NCBI GenBank assembly: GCA_910584875.1
Contig: CAJUDA010000009.1
Span: 24,145-88,144, forward strand
Length of the DNA: 64,000 bases
Source of the DNA: an uncultured Eubacterium sp.
GTDB lineage: Bacteria; Bacillota; Clostridia; Lachnospirales; Lachnospiraceae
Direction of reading: 5' to 3'
Under the pieces are notes generated by a model. That model ran no database searches, had not been told where the DNA came from, and worked only from the letters and a program-made list of their open reading frames with translations. The translations under genes and the position numbers were made by a program. Shown piece by piece: positions 9,128 through 17,980 of this stretch; the first letter of the stretch is position 1; every line of letters starts with the position of its first letter.

Positions 9128-9616
9128 CTATCCATTATTATGGACGTAAAACAGCGTATGGCTCTCAACATCATATAAGTAAACGGAATAACATTCATAT
9201 TTTTCATAGTAATTATTTTTACTCCGCTCTTCCCCTTCCTTTGTATCGATGTAGACACGGTCTCCAGCAGAGATACACTGTAGATCAACATCAAACTCCG
9301 CCCCCCGTTCCGATCCCCGCATAAGGTCGCCGCAATGATTAAAATATCCGGTTATCCGTTCTATATCCTGCTCTTTTACAAGCTGATACTTTTCATGCCT
9401 GGCAAAAACAGCGTCGGCTTCCTGCGTATAAAAATATTTGCAGTAGTCCGTATAATCCATAAATCCATTTTCATAATGCTCTACACAGTCTGTATAACCG
9501 GATGGAATCGCTTTCTCAAACAGGGAGCAGCCCGTCAGTCCAGACATGACTGACACACAGACCAATATCATAAGACATACTGTCCAGCGCTTTTCCCCTT
9601 TCCTTTTCCTCTGCAT
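9128..9616 (-). CDS. Hypothetical lipoprotein
   Basis: About 162 residues. A GTG at 9619 and an ATG at 9616 are both possible; the GGAGG spacing favours the ATG. The N-terminus is basic (QRKRKGEKR), then a hydrophobic stretch ends in the lipobox LTGC, so the mature protein is a membrane-anchored lipoprotein. The rest is rich in Tyr, Glu and Asp with no family I recognise. It lies between a one-helix peptide gene and the PstS-like gene with short gaps, in the same operon. A role at the cell surface is all that can be inferred. Confidence 0.75.
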   Translation of the reverse strand: MQRKRKGEKRWTVCLMILVCVSVMSGLTGCSLFEKAIPSGYTDCVEHYENGFMDYTDYCKYFYTQEADAVFARHEKYQLVKEQDIERITGYFNHCGDLMRGSERGAEFDVDLQCISAGDRVYIDTKEGEERSKNNYYEKYECYSVYLYDVESHTLFYVHNNG

Positions 9617-9631
9617 CACAAATACCTCCCT

Positions 9632-9766
9632 TTACTCATTGGCAATATAAGTGATAATGGAACAGTGCTGACGCAGATGGATCGTATAGATCGTCAGGGC
9701 GGTTGTCGATAAAATCCCTGCCATGATGATCCCTGCCAAAATTTTTATAAAAGTTTTGTTTTTCAT
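9632..9766 (-). CDS. Small single-helix membrane protein
   Basis: 44 residues starting at an ATG with AGAGGAGG upstream. Sequence: a basic start (KNKTFIK), a hydrophobic helix (ILAGIIMAGILSTTALTIY) and a short tail. It fits tightly between two operon genes and has a good ribosome site, so I take it as real despite its size. No known family. Confidence 0.6.
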   Translation of the reverse strand: MKNKTFIKILAGIIMAGILSTTALTIYTIHLRQHCSIITYIANE

Positions 9767-9792
9767 ACAGATCTGCCTCCTCTTCCCAGCTG

Positions 9793-10008
9793 TTACATCT
9801 GCTGCATCGCCATCAAAAAGCAATAATATAAAAAGATAAGGATAACAAAGCAAAAAGTCATCAGTGACGCTGACACGATCATCATAATCAGCCGTCTTTT
9901 CTGGACCTGCTTCTCCTGTTTCCCGCTGCATAAAAAGCGGATCACACTGACAATAAACCAGATCGTGAGCAGGATTGGTACAAAACCCAGACATAATAAT
10001 TCGATCAT
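9793..10008 (-). CDS. Small two-helix membrane protein
   Basis: 71 residues, with GGAGG before the ATG. Two transmembrane helices (about residues 3-25 and 42-66) flank a basic loop (GKQEKQVQKRR), so the loop should face the cytoplasm. Not a family I recognise. It sits 12 bases after the beta-propeller-like gene and 26 before the next small membrane protein, inside one operon. Confidence 0.7.
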   Translation of the reverse strand: MIELLCLGFVPILLTIWFIVSVIRFLCSGKQEKQVQKRRLIMMIVSASLMTFCFVILIFLYYCFLMAMQQM

Positions 10009-10020
10009 AGTTACCTCCGA

Positions 10021-10944
10021 TTATTTTTTCAGTTCCATAAATTCGCCATCGGTATCTTCGTAATACAGTTTATTTTCCCGGCAGTAAATGGCTTCAGCAT
10101 AAAACACATTCGATAATACTTTCCGTTTTGCCCGAAGCTTCTCGGTATCCAGTGTGATCTGATAATATCCTCCCATTACCAGTCCGACATAGAGCGTGTG
10201 ATCGAGATAGTAACAGGCGTCAATCTCTGTATCTTCGTCTTCTCCCAGGCTGAGTACCCGTTTATAGGTCCTGGTCTTTAACGACAGCATCGCAAGCTTC
10301 GTATAGCTGTCATGATGAGCCTGTCCCGTAAATAATACCGTATCGTCTGTCAGAAAAAAATTCCCGGCGCCAAATAATGTGTCTTCTTTTTGAAACCGGT
10401 ACAGCTCCCGTTTCTGTTTTCCATCCATGTCACAAAGACAGATACTCTGCATATGTCCTTCATTGTCTTCACTGGCATAAATAATCTGATCTTTGTAAAT
10501 GCTGAACCAGATCATGTCTTTTTCTTCAAACAGATGACGGCTTTCCTTTGTCCGGTAATCATAACAATACAAATGCGCTCTCTGATCGTCATCCATCGCA
10601 GGATCTATTACATCATAATACACTTTATAATCGATTTCGAGAAAGGTATGTACATGTTCTGACAGAATTTCCCGCCGCCAGCTGTTCCGGTATTCACAGA
10701 CCAGGCTGCTGGCATCTTCCCCCTGATCTGGTTTCAACAGGATATGGTCGGACAGGATCTGATAGGGTTCCTGCATATTCTGCCTGTGCCGTTCTGTCGT
10801 GTCCTCTTCTTCCGAGCTCAGGATCCATTCCCTGAGAGCAGAATAATTGTACTGTTTTTTTTGCCACTGCCAGAAGCCAACTATAATGCCTGCACTTCCT
10901 GCCAGAACAAGAAGTACGGCGACGATCCTGGTCCTTGTCTTCAT
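10021..10944 (-). CDS. Membrane-anchored protein with beta-propeller-like repeats
   Basis: 307 residues from the ATG at 10944 (AGAGGAG upstream). A basic N-terminus and one helix (IVAVLLVLAGSAGIIVGFW) anchor it; the exported part has repeated short strands such as YKVYYDVID, DQIIYASEDNEGHMQSICLCDMDG and KLYYEDTDGEF. This pattern of KLYYxD with turn residues resembles DUF5050-type propellers that bind or display surfaces. No catalytic motif is visible. It is the first gene of a five-gene run (10944 to 8127) with gaps of 12 to 44 bases. Confidence 0.65.
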   Translation of the reverse strand: MKTRTRIVAVLLVLAGSAGIIVGFWQWQKKQYNYSALREWILSSEEEDTTERHRQNMQEPYQILSDHILLKPDQGEDASSLVCEYRNSWRREILSEHVHTFLEIDYKVYYDVIDPAMDDDQRAHLYCYDYRTKESRHLFEEKDMIWFSIYKDQIIYASEDNEGHMQSICLCDMDGKQKRELYRFQKEDTLFGAGNFFLTDDTVLFTGQAHHDSYTKLAMLSLKTRTYKRVLSLGEDEDTEIDACYYLDHTLYVGLVMGGYYQITLDTEKLRAKRKVLSNVFYAEAIYCRENKLYYEDTDGEFMELKK

Positions 10945-11050
10945 CAGCTTTCTCCTCTCTGTACTCCGATCCTCAGACCTTTTCCCTAACAAGTATACCA
11001 AAGCCATAGCGATTTATCAAGCGATTGACCTGCCATACGCTCTGAAACAG

Positions 11051-11079
11051 TTGCAAAATTCTTCAAAATAGTGTATCCT
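11051..11079 (+). promoter_or_regulatory. Possible promoter of the DUF4321 gene
   Basis: TTGCAA, 17 bases, TATCCT, 43 bases before the start codon at 11123. Confidence 0.45.
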
Positions 11080-11122
11080 TATAACGTATACAGAACATAT
11101 GAACGAATGGAGGTACATAGAT

Positions 11123-11383
11123 ATGGCTCGTGGAGCAGGAAAAAATGGCTGGGCGCTCTTCCTTCTCGTCTTGGCGGGAGTAGTGCTGGGCAGCTTTATT
11201 GGACATCTAGCCAGCGGAGTGTCCGCTCTCTCATGGCTGGATTATGGCATGAACTTTGGTCTTTCCAATCCCATTAAGTTTGATATCGGCGTAATGGTCC
11301 TGACGTTTGGTCTCACCATTAAGTTCACCATCGCCAGTATCATCGGGATCATCGTAGCTGCGATTATTTATCATTTTATATAA
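11123..11383 (+). CDS. DUF4321-type small membrane protein
   Basis: 86 residues from the ATG at 11123, which has GGAGG upstream; an in-frame ATG at 11099 lacks one. Two hydrophobic stretches (WALFLLVLAGVVLGSFIGHL and the C-terminal IKFTIASIIGIIVAAIIYHFI) flank a part reading FGLSNPIKFDIGVMVLTFGLTIKF. The layout matches the DUF4321 family of Clostridia, whose function is unknown. It has a possible own promoter and a strong terminator, so it is probably monocistronic. Confidence 0.75.
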   Translation: MARGAGKNGWALFLLVLAGVVLGSFIGHLASGVSALSWLDYGMNFGLSNPIKFDIGVMVLTFGLTIKFTIASIIGIIVAAIIYHFI

Positions 11384-11418
11384 TGGATCCATCATGAAAA
11401 TTCAATGATAACATTGCG

Positions 11419-11460
11419 AAAACTGCCACAGCTTTAACGAAACAATGCTGCGGCAGTTTT
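11419..11460. terminator. Terminator after the DUF4321 gene
   Basis: AAAACTGCCACAGC pairs with GCTGCGGCAGTTTT, one mismatch, T-rich on the plus strand side. Shared with the convergent anti-sigma operon. Confidence 0.85.
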
Positions 11461-11496
11461 GTATCTTATTCTATTCATTTCCAATCAATGAAACAG

Positions 11497-12936
11497 TCAT
11501 CCGATCTTATGGGGATCCCAGCCAAACTCCTTGAAATACCGGATATCCAGGTTGTTCTGCTTCACATACTTTTCTAATGTGCGGACAGCAATCCGGCTCA
11601 GGTCATTATCCTGTATCCGGGAAACAAGTTCTCTGTCTCCCTCGCAGAACTTAAGCAAGTCCTGCTGGTAAAATCCGCCATCTCTTGGATGAAGGATTTT
11701 CTTAACCTGATACCCATTTCCCGTCTTTTTTAGATAGGCAGCGCCAATCCCGCCGCCCTCTCCGGCTTCATACAGAGTATTTCCGGAAAGAGAATACTCT
11801 CCCCGACGGAAGGTCCCATAGACCTTTGTATATTTTTTGCCTTTCTTAACTCCCACAATATCGATCAATGGCAGTGTCAGATCTGTCCTGTCTGAGACCG
11901 GATCATCATATACCTTCCTGCCACTGATATACTGTCCCTGATACCGGGACCAGTCATCATAAAAACATTTCACCAGTGCCTCTTCCATCCTGTCCTTTCC
12001 CTGGTAACGGTAAACCGGCAGGTCTCTTGTCCTATTGGATTTCGTTCCACCGGGATTTTGCACCGGGATACACAGATTTTCCTTTGTCACTTCCTTTGAC
12101 CCGCAGCGCCTGTGATACATGACCAGCTGACTGCTCCCTTCTTTCTCATTTTTCCCATCCGTACCTTCAATCACAAGAAAGCTGCTGTATTTTTTATGAT
12201 CCCCGCTCTCCCACTGAATCGAATATTCACTGTACATCTTCTCCCGGATCGGTTCCTCTCCTGTGTAATCCTCCCATGTCAGAACGCGGTTTTTCATCTG
12301 TTTTTCCCATTTCTTTACTGACTGACCGGATATCTCCTGTGTTGCCGCTGGTTCTATGGCAATGATTCCGTTTCTGTTTTTTGGGAAATTGTTCAGATCA
12401 AATCGATAACAGGGACCCCATATTTTTTTCCCTTTTTTGTTATATACGGTAAGGGTATCGTTATCCAGGAAAAATTTTGTCTGCAGGGTGTCTGCATTAA
12501 AATAATTGCACTGGATCTTCTGCAGGTCAATGGTGCCTGTCACCCGCTGGCGCTGGCGGTCATAAACCACAAGTCCAAAAGAATTGGCGAACAGAATGCG
12601 GCTGTCACTGCATTCAATTACTTCTGGTGCATAGGCACTGTCCAGCCGGACACTATAACGATCTGTGATCTTTTCCACGATCCGGTTACTGCTTTCCTCT
12701 TTTATCCAAATACCAGACAAGGCATTTGCCAGTTTCCCACCTGTCATACCGTCCACAATCAACACCGCACCTGCTCCGGCGCAGAGTACCACCGCCAGCA
12801 TCGCTGCGATCCGCAGAAATGACCGGCGCAGCGGATGTCTTTTCCTCTTCTGTCTTAACTGCTCCCACAGGATCTCTTTGTCCTCTGGCGAAATCCTGAT
12901 CTGGTCAAATGCCTGCTTCCATCTGTTCTCATCCAT
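11497..12936 (-). CDS. Probable anti-sigma factor with large extracellular domain
   Basis: 479 residues starting 3 bases after the stop of an ECF sigma gene, with GGAGGG before the ATG. The first 40 residues are soluble and charged (PEDKEILWEQLRQKRKRHPL), then one membrane helix (IAAMLAVVLCAGAGAVLIV) and about 400 exported residues rich in beta strands. This topology plus position is that of a membrane anti-sigma factor: the cytoplasmic segment would hold the sigma factor and the outer part sense an envelope signal. No zinc-binding HxxxCxxC is present, so it is not a ZAS-type anti-sigma. The signal is unknown. Confidence 0.75.
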   Translation of the reverse strand: MDENRWKQAFDQIRISPEDKEILWEQLRQKRKRHPLRRSFLRIAAMLAVVLCAGAGAVLIVDGMTGGKLANALSGIWIKEESSNRIVEKITDRYSVRLDSAYAPEVIECSDSRILFANSFGLVVYDRQRQRVTGTIDLQKIQCNYFNADTLQTKFFLDNDTLTVYNKKGKKIWGPCYRFDLNNFPKNRNGIIAIEPAATQEISGQSVKKWEKQMKNRVLTWEDYTGEEPIREKMYSEYSIQWESGDHKKYSSFLVIEGTDGKNEKEGSSQLVMYHRRCGSKEVTKENLCIPVQNPGGTKSNRTRDLPVYRYQGKDRMEEALVKCFYDDWSRYQGQYISGRKVYDDPVSDRTDLTLPLIDIVGVKKGKKYTKVYGTFRRGEYSLSGNTLYEAGEGGGIGAAYLKKTGNGYQVKKILHPRDGGFYQQDLLKFCEGDRELVSRIQDNDLSRIAVRTLEKYVKQNNLDIRYFKEFGWDPHKIG

Positions 12937-12939
12937 ATC

Positions 12940-13431
12940 CTATCCCTCCGTTCCACATTCACCCATCTGCTGCTTCAGTTTTTCTCTCCCTGCCGCCAGC
13001 CGGGATTGAATCGTACTTTCCTTTCTGTCCAGAATCCTGCTGATCTCCCGGACAGAATACCCTTCATAATAATATAAATACATGGACTCGCGAAATTTCA
13101 CCGGCAGTTGCATAACCAGTTCCAGCAGTTCTGTACCTTCTCTCTTTCCCTCTGACGGAATCGCCGACCAGTCGTCAATACTGGTCCGTTTTCGGAACCA
13201 GCTGCTGTTTAACTGATTGATACAGTGATTTTTGGCAAGACGGATCAGCCATGCCTTTTCATGCTCCTGATCTGAGAAATCCGGCTTCTTTTCCCATAAT
13301 TTTAAAAAAATCTCCTGTACCCCGTCCCTGGCGTCGCTTTCATTTTTCAGGTATACCATACAAATTTTGTACAGCATATCGATATATCTGTCGTAGAGAA
13401 GACGAAATTCTTCCTCTGACCATTTCTGCAC
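12940..13431 (-). CDS. ECF-type sigma-70 family RNA polymerase sigma factor
   Basis: About 163 residues. I prefer the GTG at 13431 because AGGGGGTG sits 7 bases before it; an ATG at 13449 adds six residues but has no ribosome site. Region 2 is EEFRLLYDRYIDMLYKICMVYL with DARDGVQEIFLKLWEK (core binding and -10 recognition); region 4 is LPVKFRESMYLYYYEGYSVREISRIL, whose helix-turn-helix reads EISRILDRKESTIQSRLAAGREKL. Such sigma factors direct transcription of envelope-stress or antimicrobial-response genes and are held by the co-encoded membrane protein that follows. The interrupted lipoprotein gene lies 36 to 54 bases upstream on the same strand. Confidence 0.9.
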   Translation of the reverse strand: MQKWSEEEFRLLYDRYIDMLYKICMVYLKNESDARDGVQEIFLKLWEKKPDFSDQEHEKAWLIRLAKNHCINQLNSSWFRKRTSIDDWSAIPSEGKREGTELLELVMQLPVKFRESMYLYYYEGYSVREISRILDRKESTIQSRLAAGREKLKQQMGECGTEG

Positions 13432-13484
13432 ATCATCACCCCCTGCCATATGGATTTCTGCCCGGATTGACGCCGTTTACGTTA

Positions 13485-14141
13485 TTACTTTCCTATTGAT
13501 CTTTCTAAGTAATCCAACAGACTCTTTGCGTCCCCAAGTTTTTCATAGGTACATTCTTTATTTGGTAACGGCAGAAAATACTTTGCTTCTTTCCCTTCCA
13601 GCGGATAAAACCATGACTGATAGTTTATTGATACTTTTTTATAATCATTATTTCTACTCCCGGTATACATCGTAAAACATGGTTTTACAAACCGGATTTA
13701 CAATGCCTTGCCTTTCTGCTGCAAATCCGAACATCGTTTCTTTAATTTATTCTTCCGCAATACATGCTCTCCGGTATTGACATAACGCATCTTAGTCAAT
13801 AAAATAATCTGTTTTCCCTGCCCGGTGTCTGGCAATATTGTATACCGTTTTCCATCCCGGTAATACAGGATATCTTTTACCTTTTCCTTAAAATAATTGG
13901 CCTCTGCATATTCGACCGGTGCATCTTCCCGCTTCGTTTTCTCTATTGCCGGAGAGAGGGAAGGAAATGCTGTTTCCGAATCAGCAACAGGATCAACAGA
14001 GGGTGTTGCGGTAGCGGAACAAACTTCCTTTTTGTCTGATTGTGAAATTTTTTCGTCTTTACTATGGTTACTATACTGGCGGCCACATCCTGTAAGGATC
14101 ACGATAGCTGCCAGCATGGCAACGATATATTGTTTACTCAT
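13485..14141 (-). pseudogene. Lipoprotein gene split by an in-frame TAA
   Basis: The ATG at 14141 follows AAGGAGG and encodes a signal peptide with lipobox LTGC, then a Ser/Thr/Pro-rich linker and a folded-looking part (YFKEKVKDILYYRDGKRYTIL). A TAA at codon 148 (13698-13700) stops it, but the same frame stays open to 13485 and gives another 70 residues of protein-like sequence (NYQSWFYPLEGKEAKYFLP ... SLLDYLERSIGK). The simplest reading is one 218-codon gene with a nonsense mutation. The shortened protein could still be made. It precedes the ECF sigma gene and may belong to its regulon. Confidence 0.6.
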
Positions 14142-14194
14142 TATTCAATTTTTACCTCCTTCTGCCGACTTAACAAAAATTCTTTCTACAAAGA

Positions 14195-14224
14195 AAAAGA
14201 CAGGAGAGAATTTCCTCCCCTGTC
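14195..14224 (-). terminator. Terminator after the GH31 gene
   Basis: On the minus strand GACAGGGGAG-GAAATT-CTCTCCTGTC followed by TTTTT; one bulge. It lies about 80 bases after the GH31 stop. Confidence 0.65.
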
Positions 14225-14306
14225 CGGTTTGAAGATCTTCTATTAAATAAACAAATGAGAAGCGAGAAATATCCAAAAAAATTGAAATTTTTATATGCCG
14301 TCCCAC

Positions 14307-16292
14307 TCAAAACACTTCCAGTACCGCCGCTCCTTCCCTGACAAATGCGATGAACTGATCGATCTCTGCGGTGGCATAAACCGTGCCGGATCCTTCTGTC
14401 ACCGTATGATCGTTGACATTTACCCATCTGCCCTCTGGCAGATATACATCCCGTCCGGTCACGCCCTTCTCTGTGATCGGCGCAAAAAGGATATCTCTGC
14501 CAAACAGATACTCATCTTCCTGCCGGTAGCTGTTCTCATCCTCCGGAAATTCCATAAACAGCGGACGCAGTATGGAAATCCCTGTCTTCTCTGCTTCTTT
14601 CATATATTCCATCACATAAGGGCGCAGACGCTCACGAAGGGCGATGAGATCCTTCAAAATCCCATAATCCCGTTCCCCGAAACTCCAGATCTCATTGTCC
14701 CCGCCACTCATCTCATGGATCCCCGGATGTCTGTCCACATGGTCTTTTGGTTTTACCCGTACGCCGTGAAGGCGGGTAACCGGACAAAACACGCCAAACT
14801 GGAACCAGCGCACGATCAGTTCACGGAACTCTTCTCCCTCGATATCTCCGCCCCAGAAGCCGCCGATATCCGTCGTCCACCAGGGGATTCCGCTCATCGC
14901 CATAGCCAGCCCGGTCCGCACGGATTTCTTAAGCGCCTCAAAAGTAGACGGCAGATCCCCGGACCAGATCAGGGCGCCATAACGCTGGGAACCCATATAC
15001 CCGGCGCGTGCCAGTGTTATGATATCCTTTTCTCCCTCCGCTGTCAGTCCGTCATAAAACATTTTCTCGTAAAAATACGGATACAATAGGGCAAATTCCT
15101 CAAAATTGCCAAGACAGCAGCGGATATTGTCATAATGGTTGGGGATCAGTCCCGGTTCCGCTTCATCCAGCCAGAAATAACGGATCCCCCTGTCATAATA
15201 ATTATTCTTTACCAGCTGCCACATATAATCCCTTGCTCTGGGATTTAATGTGTCAATGTAATCCTGCTGTCCATAAAAATCCTGCATGCCATAGACGCCG
15301 TTTTCCGTACGGAGGATCATATTGCGGTCATCCATATAATGATAGTTTTCACTTTGCGGGTTCGAGGTGGGCCAGATGGATACCATAAGACGGATGCCCA
15401 TTTCCTCCAGTTCTCTGACCATCCCCTCTGGATCCGGCCAGTATGCAGGATCAAATTTAAAATCACCCTGCTCCGTCCAGTGAAAATAATCAATAACAAT
15501 GGCAGACACCGGAATCCCTCTCTTTTTATATTCCCTGGCAACTTCCAGGAGATCCTCCTGGCTCTCGTACCGTAGCTTACTCTGCCAGAACCCAGAGGCA
15601 AAATACGGAAACTCCGGCGTATGTCCGGTAAGATCCGCATATTTCCCCATGATCTGCGCCGGCGTATCCCCGGCGATCACCAGATAATCGACCTGTTTTG
15701 TACAATACGCTGTCCATCTGCTGTGATTCTTTGTCAGCTCACACTGCCCGATGGACGGATTGTTCCAGAGAAATCCATACTTTTTGGAAGAATACACGAA
15801 AGGAACCGACGTCTTTGTATTGCGGTGCTGCAGCTCGCTGACCGTCCCCTTCATGTCAAAACAACCGTTATGCTCTCCGCCAAGTCCATAGAAATGCTCC
15901 TTTTCATCCGGTTTAAACAGCACATTGGCACGATGTGTGGTGGAACCCTTTGCACGGTATGTTCGGTAAAAAGAATCAAAGGCATACTCGGTCATTTCTT
16001 CCAGCATCACTTCATACTCCCCTCTGTCCGCCGTCTGTCGGGAGTACACTACCTTTCCATTATCAAACAGTTCTGCGCGGATCCTGCCATTTGTGATCAC
16101 CGCACTGTGTTCCCTCTTTTCTGTATGGACCACTGTCTCTGGCTGTGGCAGCAGAATCCAGTCCTCCTCTTCCAGCACGCCGTTGGGCGATGACTGGAAA
16201 CGCAGCACGTCTTCCCCAAAAGCAGTGATCCTTGCCAGTTCATTTCTTCTCTCGTACAAAATACTGTTTTCTGTGATCGTTACATATCCCAT
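14307..16292 (-). CDS. Glycoside hydrolase family 31 (alpha-glucosidase/alpha-xylosidase type)
   Basis: 661 residues, ATG at 16292 with AGGAGGAG upstream. N-terminal beta domain (to about 215), then the barrel: GIPVSAIVIDYFHWTEQGDF, the nucleophile motif FWLDEAEP with Asp376, and the acid/base region WSGDLPSTF with Asp446; IPWWTTDIGGFWGG and TRLHG also match. GH31 retaining enzymes release alpha-linked glucose or xylose. The WxDxxEP nucleophile context resembles xylosidase/glucosidase members rather than transglycosylases, but the substrate cannot be fixed. No signal peptide, so it acts on imported oligosaccharides. A transporter is not adjacent; the ApbE gene lies 13 bases upstream and may be co-transcribed. 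Confidence 0.92.
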   Translation of the reverse strand: MGYVTITENSILYERRNELARITAFGEDVLRFQSSPNGVLEEEDWILLPQPETVVHTEKREHSAVITNGRIRAELFDNGKVVYSRQTADRGEYEVMLEEMTEYAFDSFYRTYRAKGSTTHRANVLFKPDEKEHFYGLGGEHNGCFDMKGTVSELQHRNTKTSVPFVYSSKKYGFLWNNPSIGQCELTKNHSRWTAYCTKQVDYLVIAGDTPAQIMGKYADLTGHTPEFPYFASGFWQSKLRYESQEDLLEVAREYKKRGIPVSAIVIDYFHWTEQGDFKFDPAYWPDPEGMVRELEEMGIRLMVSIWPTSNPQSENYHYMDDRNMILRTENGVYGMQDFYGQQDYIDTLNPRARDYMWQLVKNNYYDRGIRYFWLDEAEPGLIPNHYDNIRCCLGNFEEFALLYPYFYEKMFYDGLTAEGEKDIITLARAGYMGSQRYGALIWSGDLPSTFEALKKSVRTGLAMAMSGIPWWTTDIGGFWGGDIEGEEFRELIVRWFQFGVFCPVTRLHGVRVKPKDHVDRHPGIHEMSGGDNEIWSFGERDYGILKDLIALRERLRPYVMEYMKEAEKTGISILRPLFMEFPEDENSYRQEDEYLFGRDILFAPITEKGVTGRDVYLPEGRWVNVNDHTVTEGSGTVYATAEIDQFIAFVREGAAVLEVF

Positions 16293-16305
16293 TGCTTTTC
16301 TCCTC

Positions 16306-17349
16306 CTATTCCTGTTTCTTCAATAATTCCGTTGACTGCCACAGAGAACCATCCTTTCGGATCAGGATCACCTGAATCTCCGGATGAGATTTCTGATACT
16401 GGACTGCCTTTTCTTCTCCCATCACATAAAGGGCAGTGGCAAGGGCGTCCCCCATTGTCCCCTCCTTTGCGATAACGGTGACAGACGCCAGATTATTTTC
16501 CGCCGGTTTCCCTGTCCGTTTATCCATAATATGATGGTACGTCTTTCCGTCCTTTTCAAAATACCGCTGGTAAATACCGCTGGTGATGACTGCCTGGTCC
16601 TCCGCTTCCAGTGTCCCATATAGACTTGTTCCGTCTGCCGGATCCACGATCCCGATCCGGTACCGGGTACCATCCTGCTTTTTTCCCATCGTCTGCACGT
16701 TGCCGCCAAGAGAAACGACTGCCGATTCGATGCCCCGCTCCCGGAAGAGTTCCATCAGTTTCTGTGATACATATCCTTTCGCTGCAGCACCCAGATCGAT
16801 CTGCATCCCGCTGGGAAGCTGTACCTGATCCCCGCCGGCAAGCCGGATCTTTTTATAATCAATATCCCCCAGCACTTCCCTGATTTCCTGCTCAGCAGGG
16901 ACACGGTACTCTCCTGTTGTAAACCCCCACAGCCTTACAAGCGGATACACTGACACATCGAAAAGCCCTTCCGTCATCTCCGCAAACTGAAGGCACTGCC
17001 CCAGCAGTTCATACGTCTCTCCGGATACCGTTACCGGTTTCCCTTCTGCCGCATTGATTTTAGAAACATCACTGTCTTTTTTTGTCACAGAAAACAATTC
17101 TTCCAGTTGATGGATCCGTTGTACCGCCTCATTCATCACAGCACCGAGTTCTTCCTCCGAAATTTTCTTTCCATCCTTCCGGAAGCCATAGATCGTGAGA
17201 TCCATGATCGTATCCATGGCAAACAATTCCTTTGTCAGCTTTGTATCCTCCGGGACCGTCGTTCCTCCCTGTCCATGATCCGCTGCACAGGAAACCAGCA
17301 TACATAAACATACTATGATACCAGTTATTGTCATTATCCTACGGTTCAA
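16306..17349 (-). CDS. apbE: FAD:protein FMN transferase, lipoprotein
   Basis: 347 residues. I chose the TTG at 17349: AAGGAG lies 7 bases before it, it overlaps the end of queH, and it gives the signal peptide a basic start (NRRI) before the hydrophobic stretch and lipobox LVSC; the ATG at 17334 would remove these charges. Family motifs are MDTIMDLTIYG, GLFDVSVYPLVRLWGF, IDLGAAAKGYVSQKL, SLGGNVQTMG and HHIMDKRTGKPAE, and an acidic Mg site near DALATALYVMG. ApbE attaches FMN covalently to Ser/Thr of exported flavoproteins such as RnfG/NqrC or extracellular reductases. No rnf genes are in the window. Confidence 0.92.
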   Translation of the reverse strand: MNRRIMTITGIIVCLCMLVSCAADHGQGGTTVPEDTKLTKELFAMDTIMDLTIYGFRKDGKKISEEELGAVMNEAVQRIHQLEELFSVTKKDSDVSKINAAEGKPVTVSGETYELLGQCLQFAEMTEGLFDVSVYPLVRLWGFTTGEYRVPAEQEIREVLGDIDYKKIRLAGGDQVQLPSGMQIDLGAAAKGYVSQKLMELFRERGIESAVVSLGGNVQTMGKKQDGTRYRIGIVDPADGTSLYGTLEAEDQAVITSGIYQRYFEKDGKTYHHIMDKRTGKPAENNLASVTVIAKEGTMGDALATALYVMGEEKAVQYQKSHPEIQVILIRKDGSLWQSTELLKKQE

Positions 17350-17980
17350 TCTGCTGCTCCTTCCTCTCCTTCGCCTGTCTTGAAAATATACATCCGCAAT
17401 AATCCTGCCGGTACAGATGATATTGCGATGACAGTTCGATGCTCCGTTTATATCCATTTCTTTTTTTAAAATCCGAGGGCAGGTACGGCACCCCGTACTC
17501 TCCCGCGAGTTCTTCCCCCACTGTCATCAGCAGATCGGCATTTTTGTGGGGACTGATAGACAGGGTTGTACAAAAATAATCAAACTTCCCCTGCGCCGCC
17601 GCTTTCGCCGTCTCAGACAGACGCAGATAGAAACACAGGCGGCACCGTTCTCCCCGCTCGGGATCGTGTTCATGCCCCTTTGCCGTCTGGAGAAACCGTT
17701 CTGGTTCATAATCCGCATCCATCCGGTGGATCTCTCTGCCAAATGGTACTTCGGACAGATACCGCAGGAGCTCTTTTTTTCTTTTCCGGTATTCTTCCTC
17801 TTCTACAATATTGGGATTAAAGAAAAAAACGGTAATATCAAAAAAATGATGCAGATATTCCAGTACATAGCTGCTGCAGGGGGCGCAGCAGCAGTGAAGC
17901 AGCAGCCTTTTTTTCTCTTCTCCTGCAGGAATCATTTCTATGATCCGGTCCAGTTCTCTTTGATAATTTCTCTTATTCAT
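17339..17980 (-). CDS. queH: Epoxyqueuosine reductase QueH
   Basis: 213 residues. It has the cysteine motifs of the DUF208/QueH family: LLLHCCCAPCSSYVLEYL near residue 28, ERCRLCFYLRL near 110, and YCGC near the C-terminus. These cysteines bind a 4Fe-4S cluster plus an adjacent metal. QueH reduces epoxyqueuosine to queuosine in tRNA anticodons, replacing the B12-dependent QueG. The start overlaps the end of pgeF by 8 bases and its own end overlaps apbE, so the three genes are translationally coupled. Confidence 0.92.
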   Translation of the reverse strand: MNKRNYQRELDRIIEMIPAGEEKKRLLLHCCCAPCSSYVLEYLHHFFDITVFFFNPNIVEEEEYRKRKKELLRYLSEVPFGREIHRMDADYEPERFLQTAKGHEHDPERGERCRLCFYLRLSETAKAAAQGKFDYFCTTLSISPHKNADLLMTVGEELAGEYGVPYLPSDFKKRNGYKRSIELSSQYHLYRQDYCGCIFSRQAKERKEQQIEP

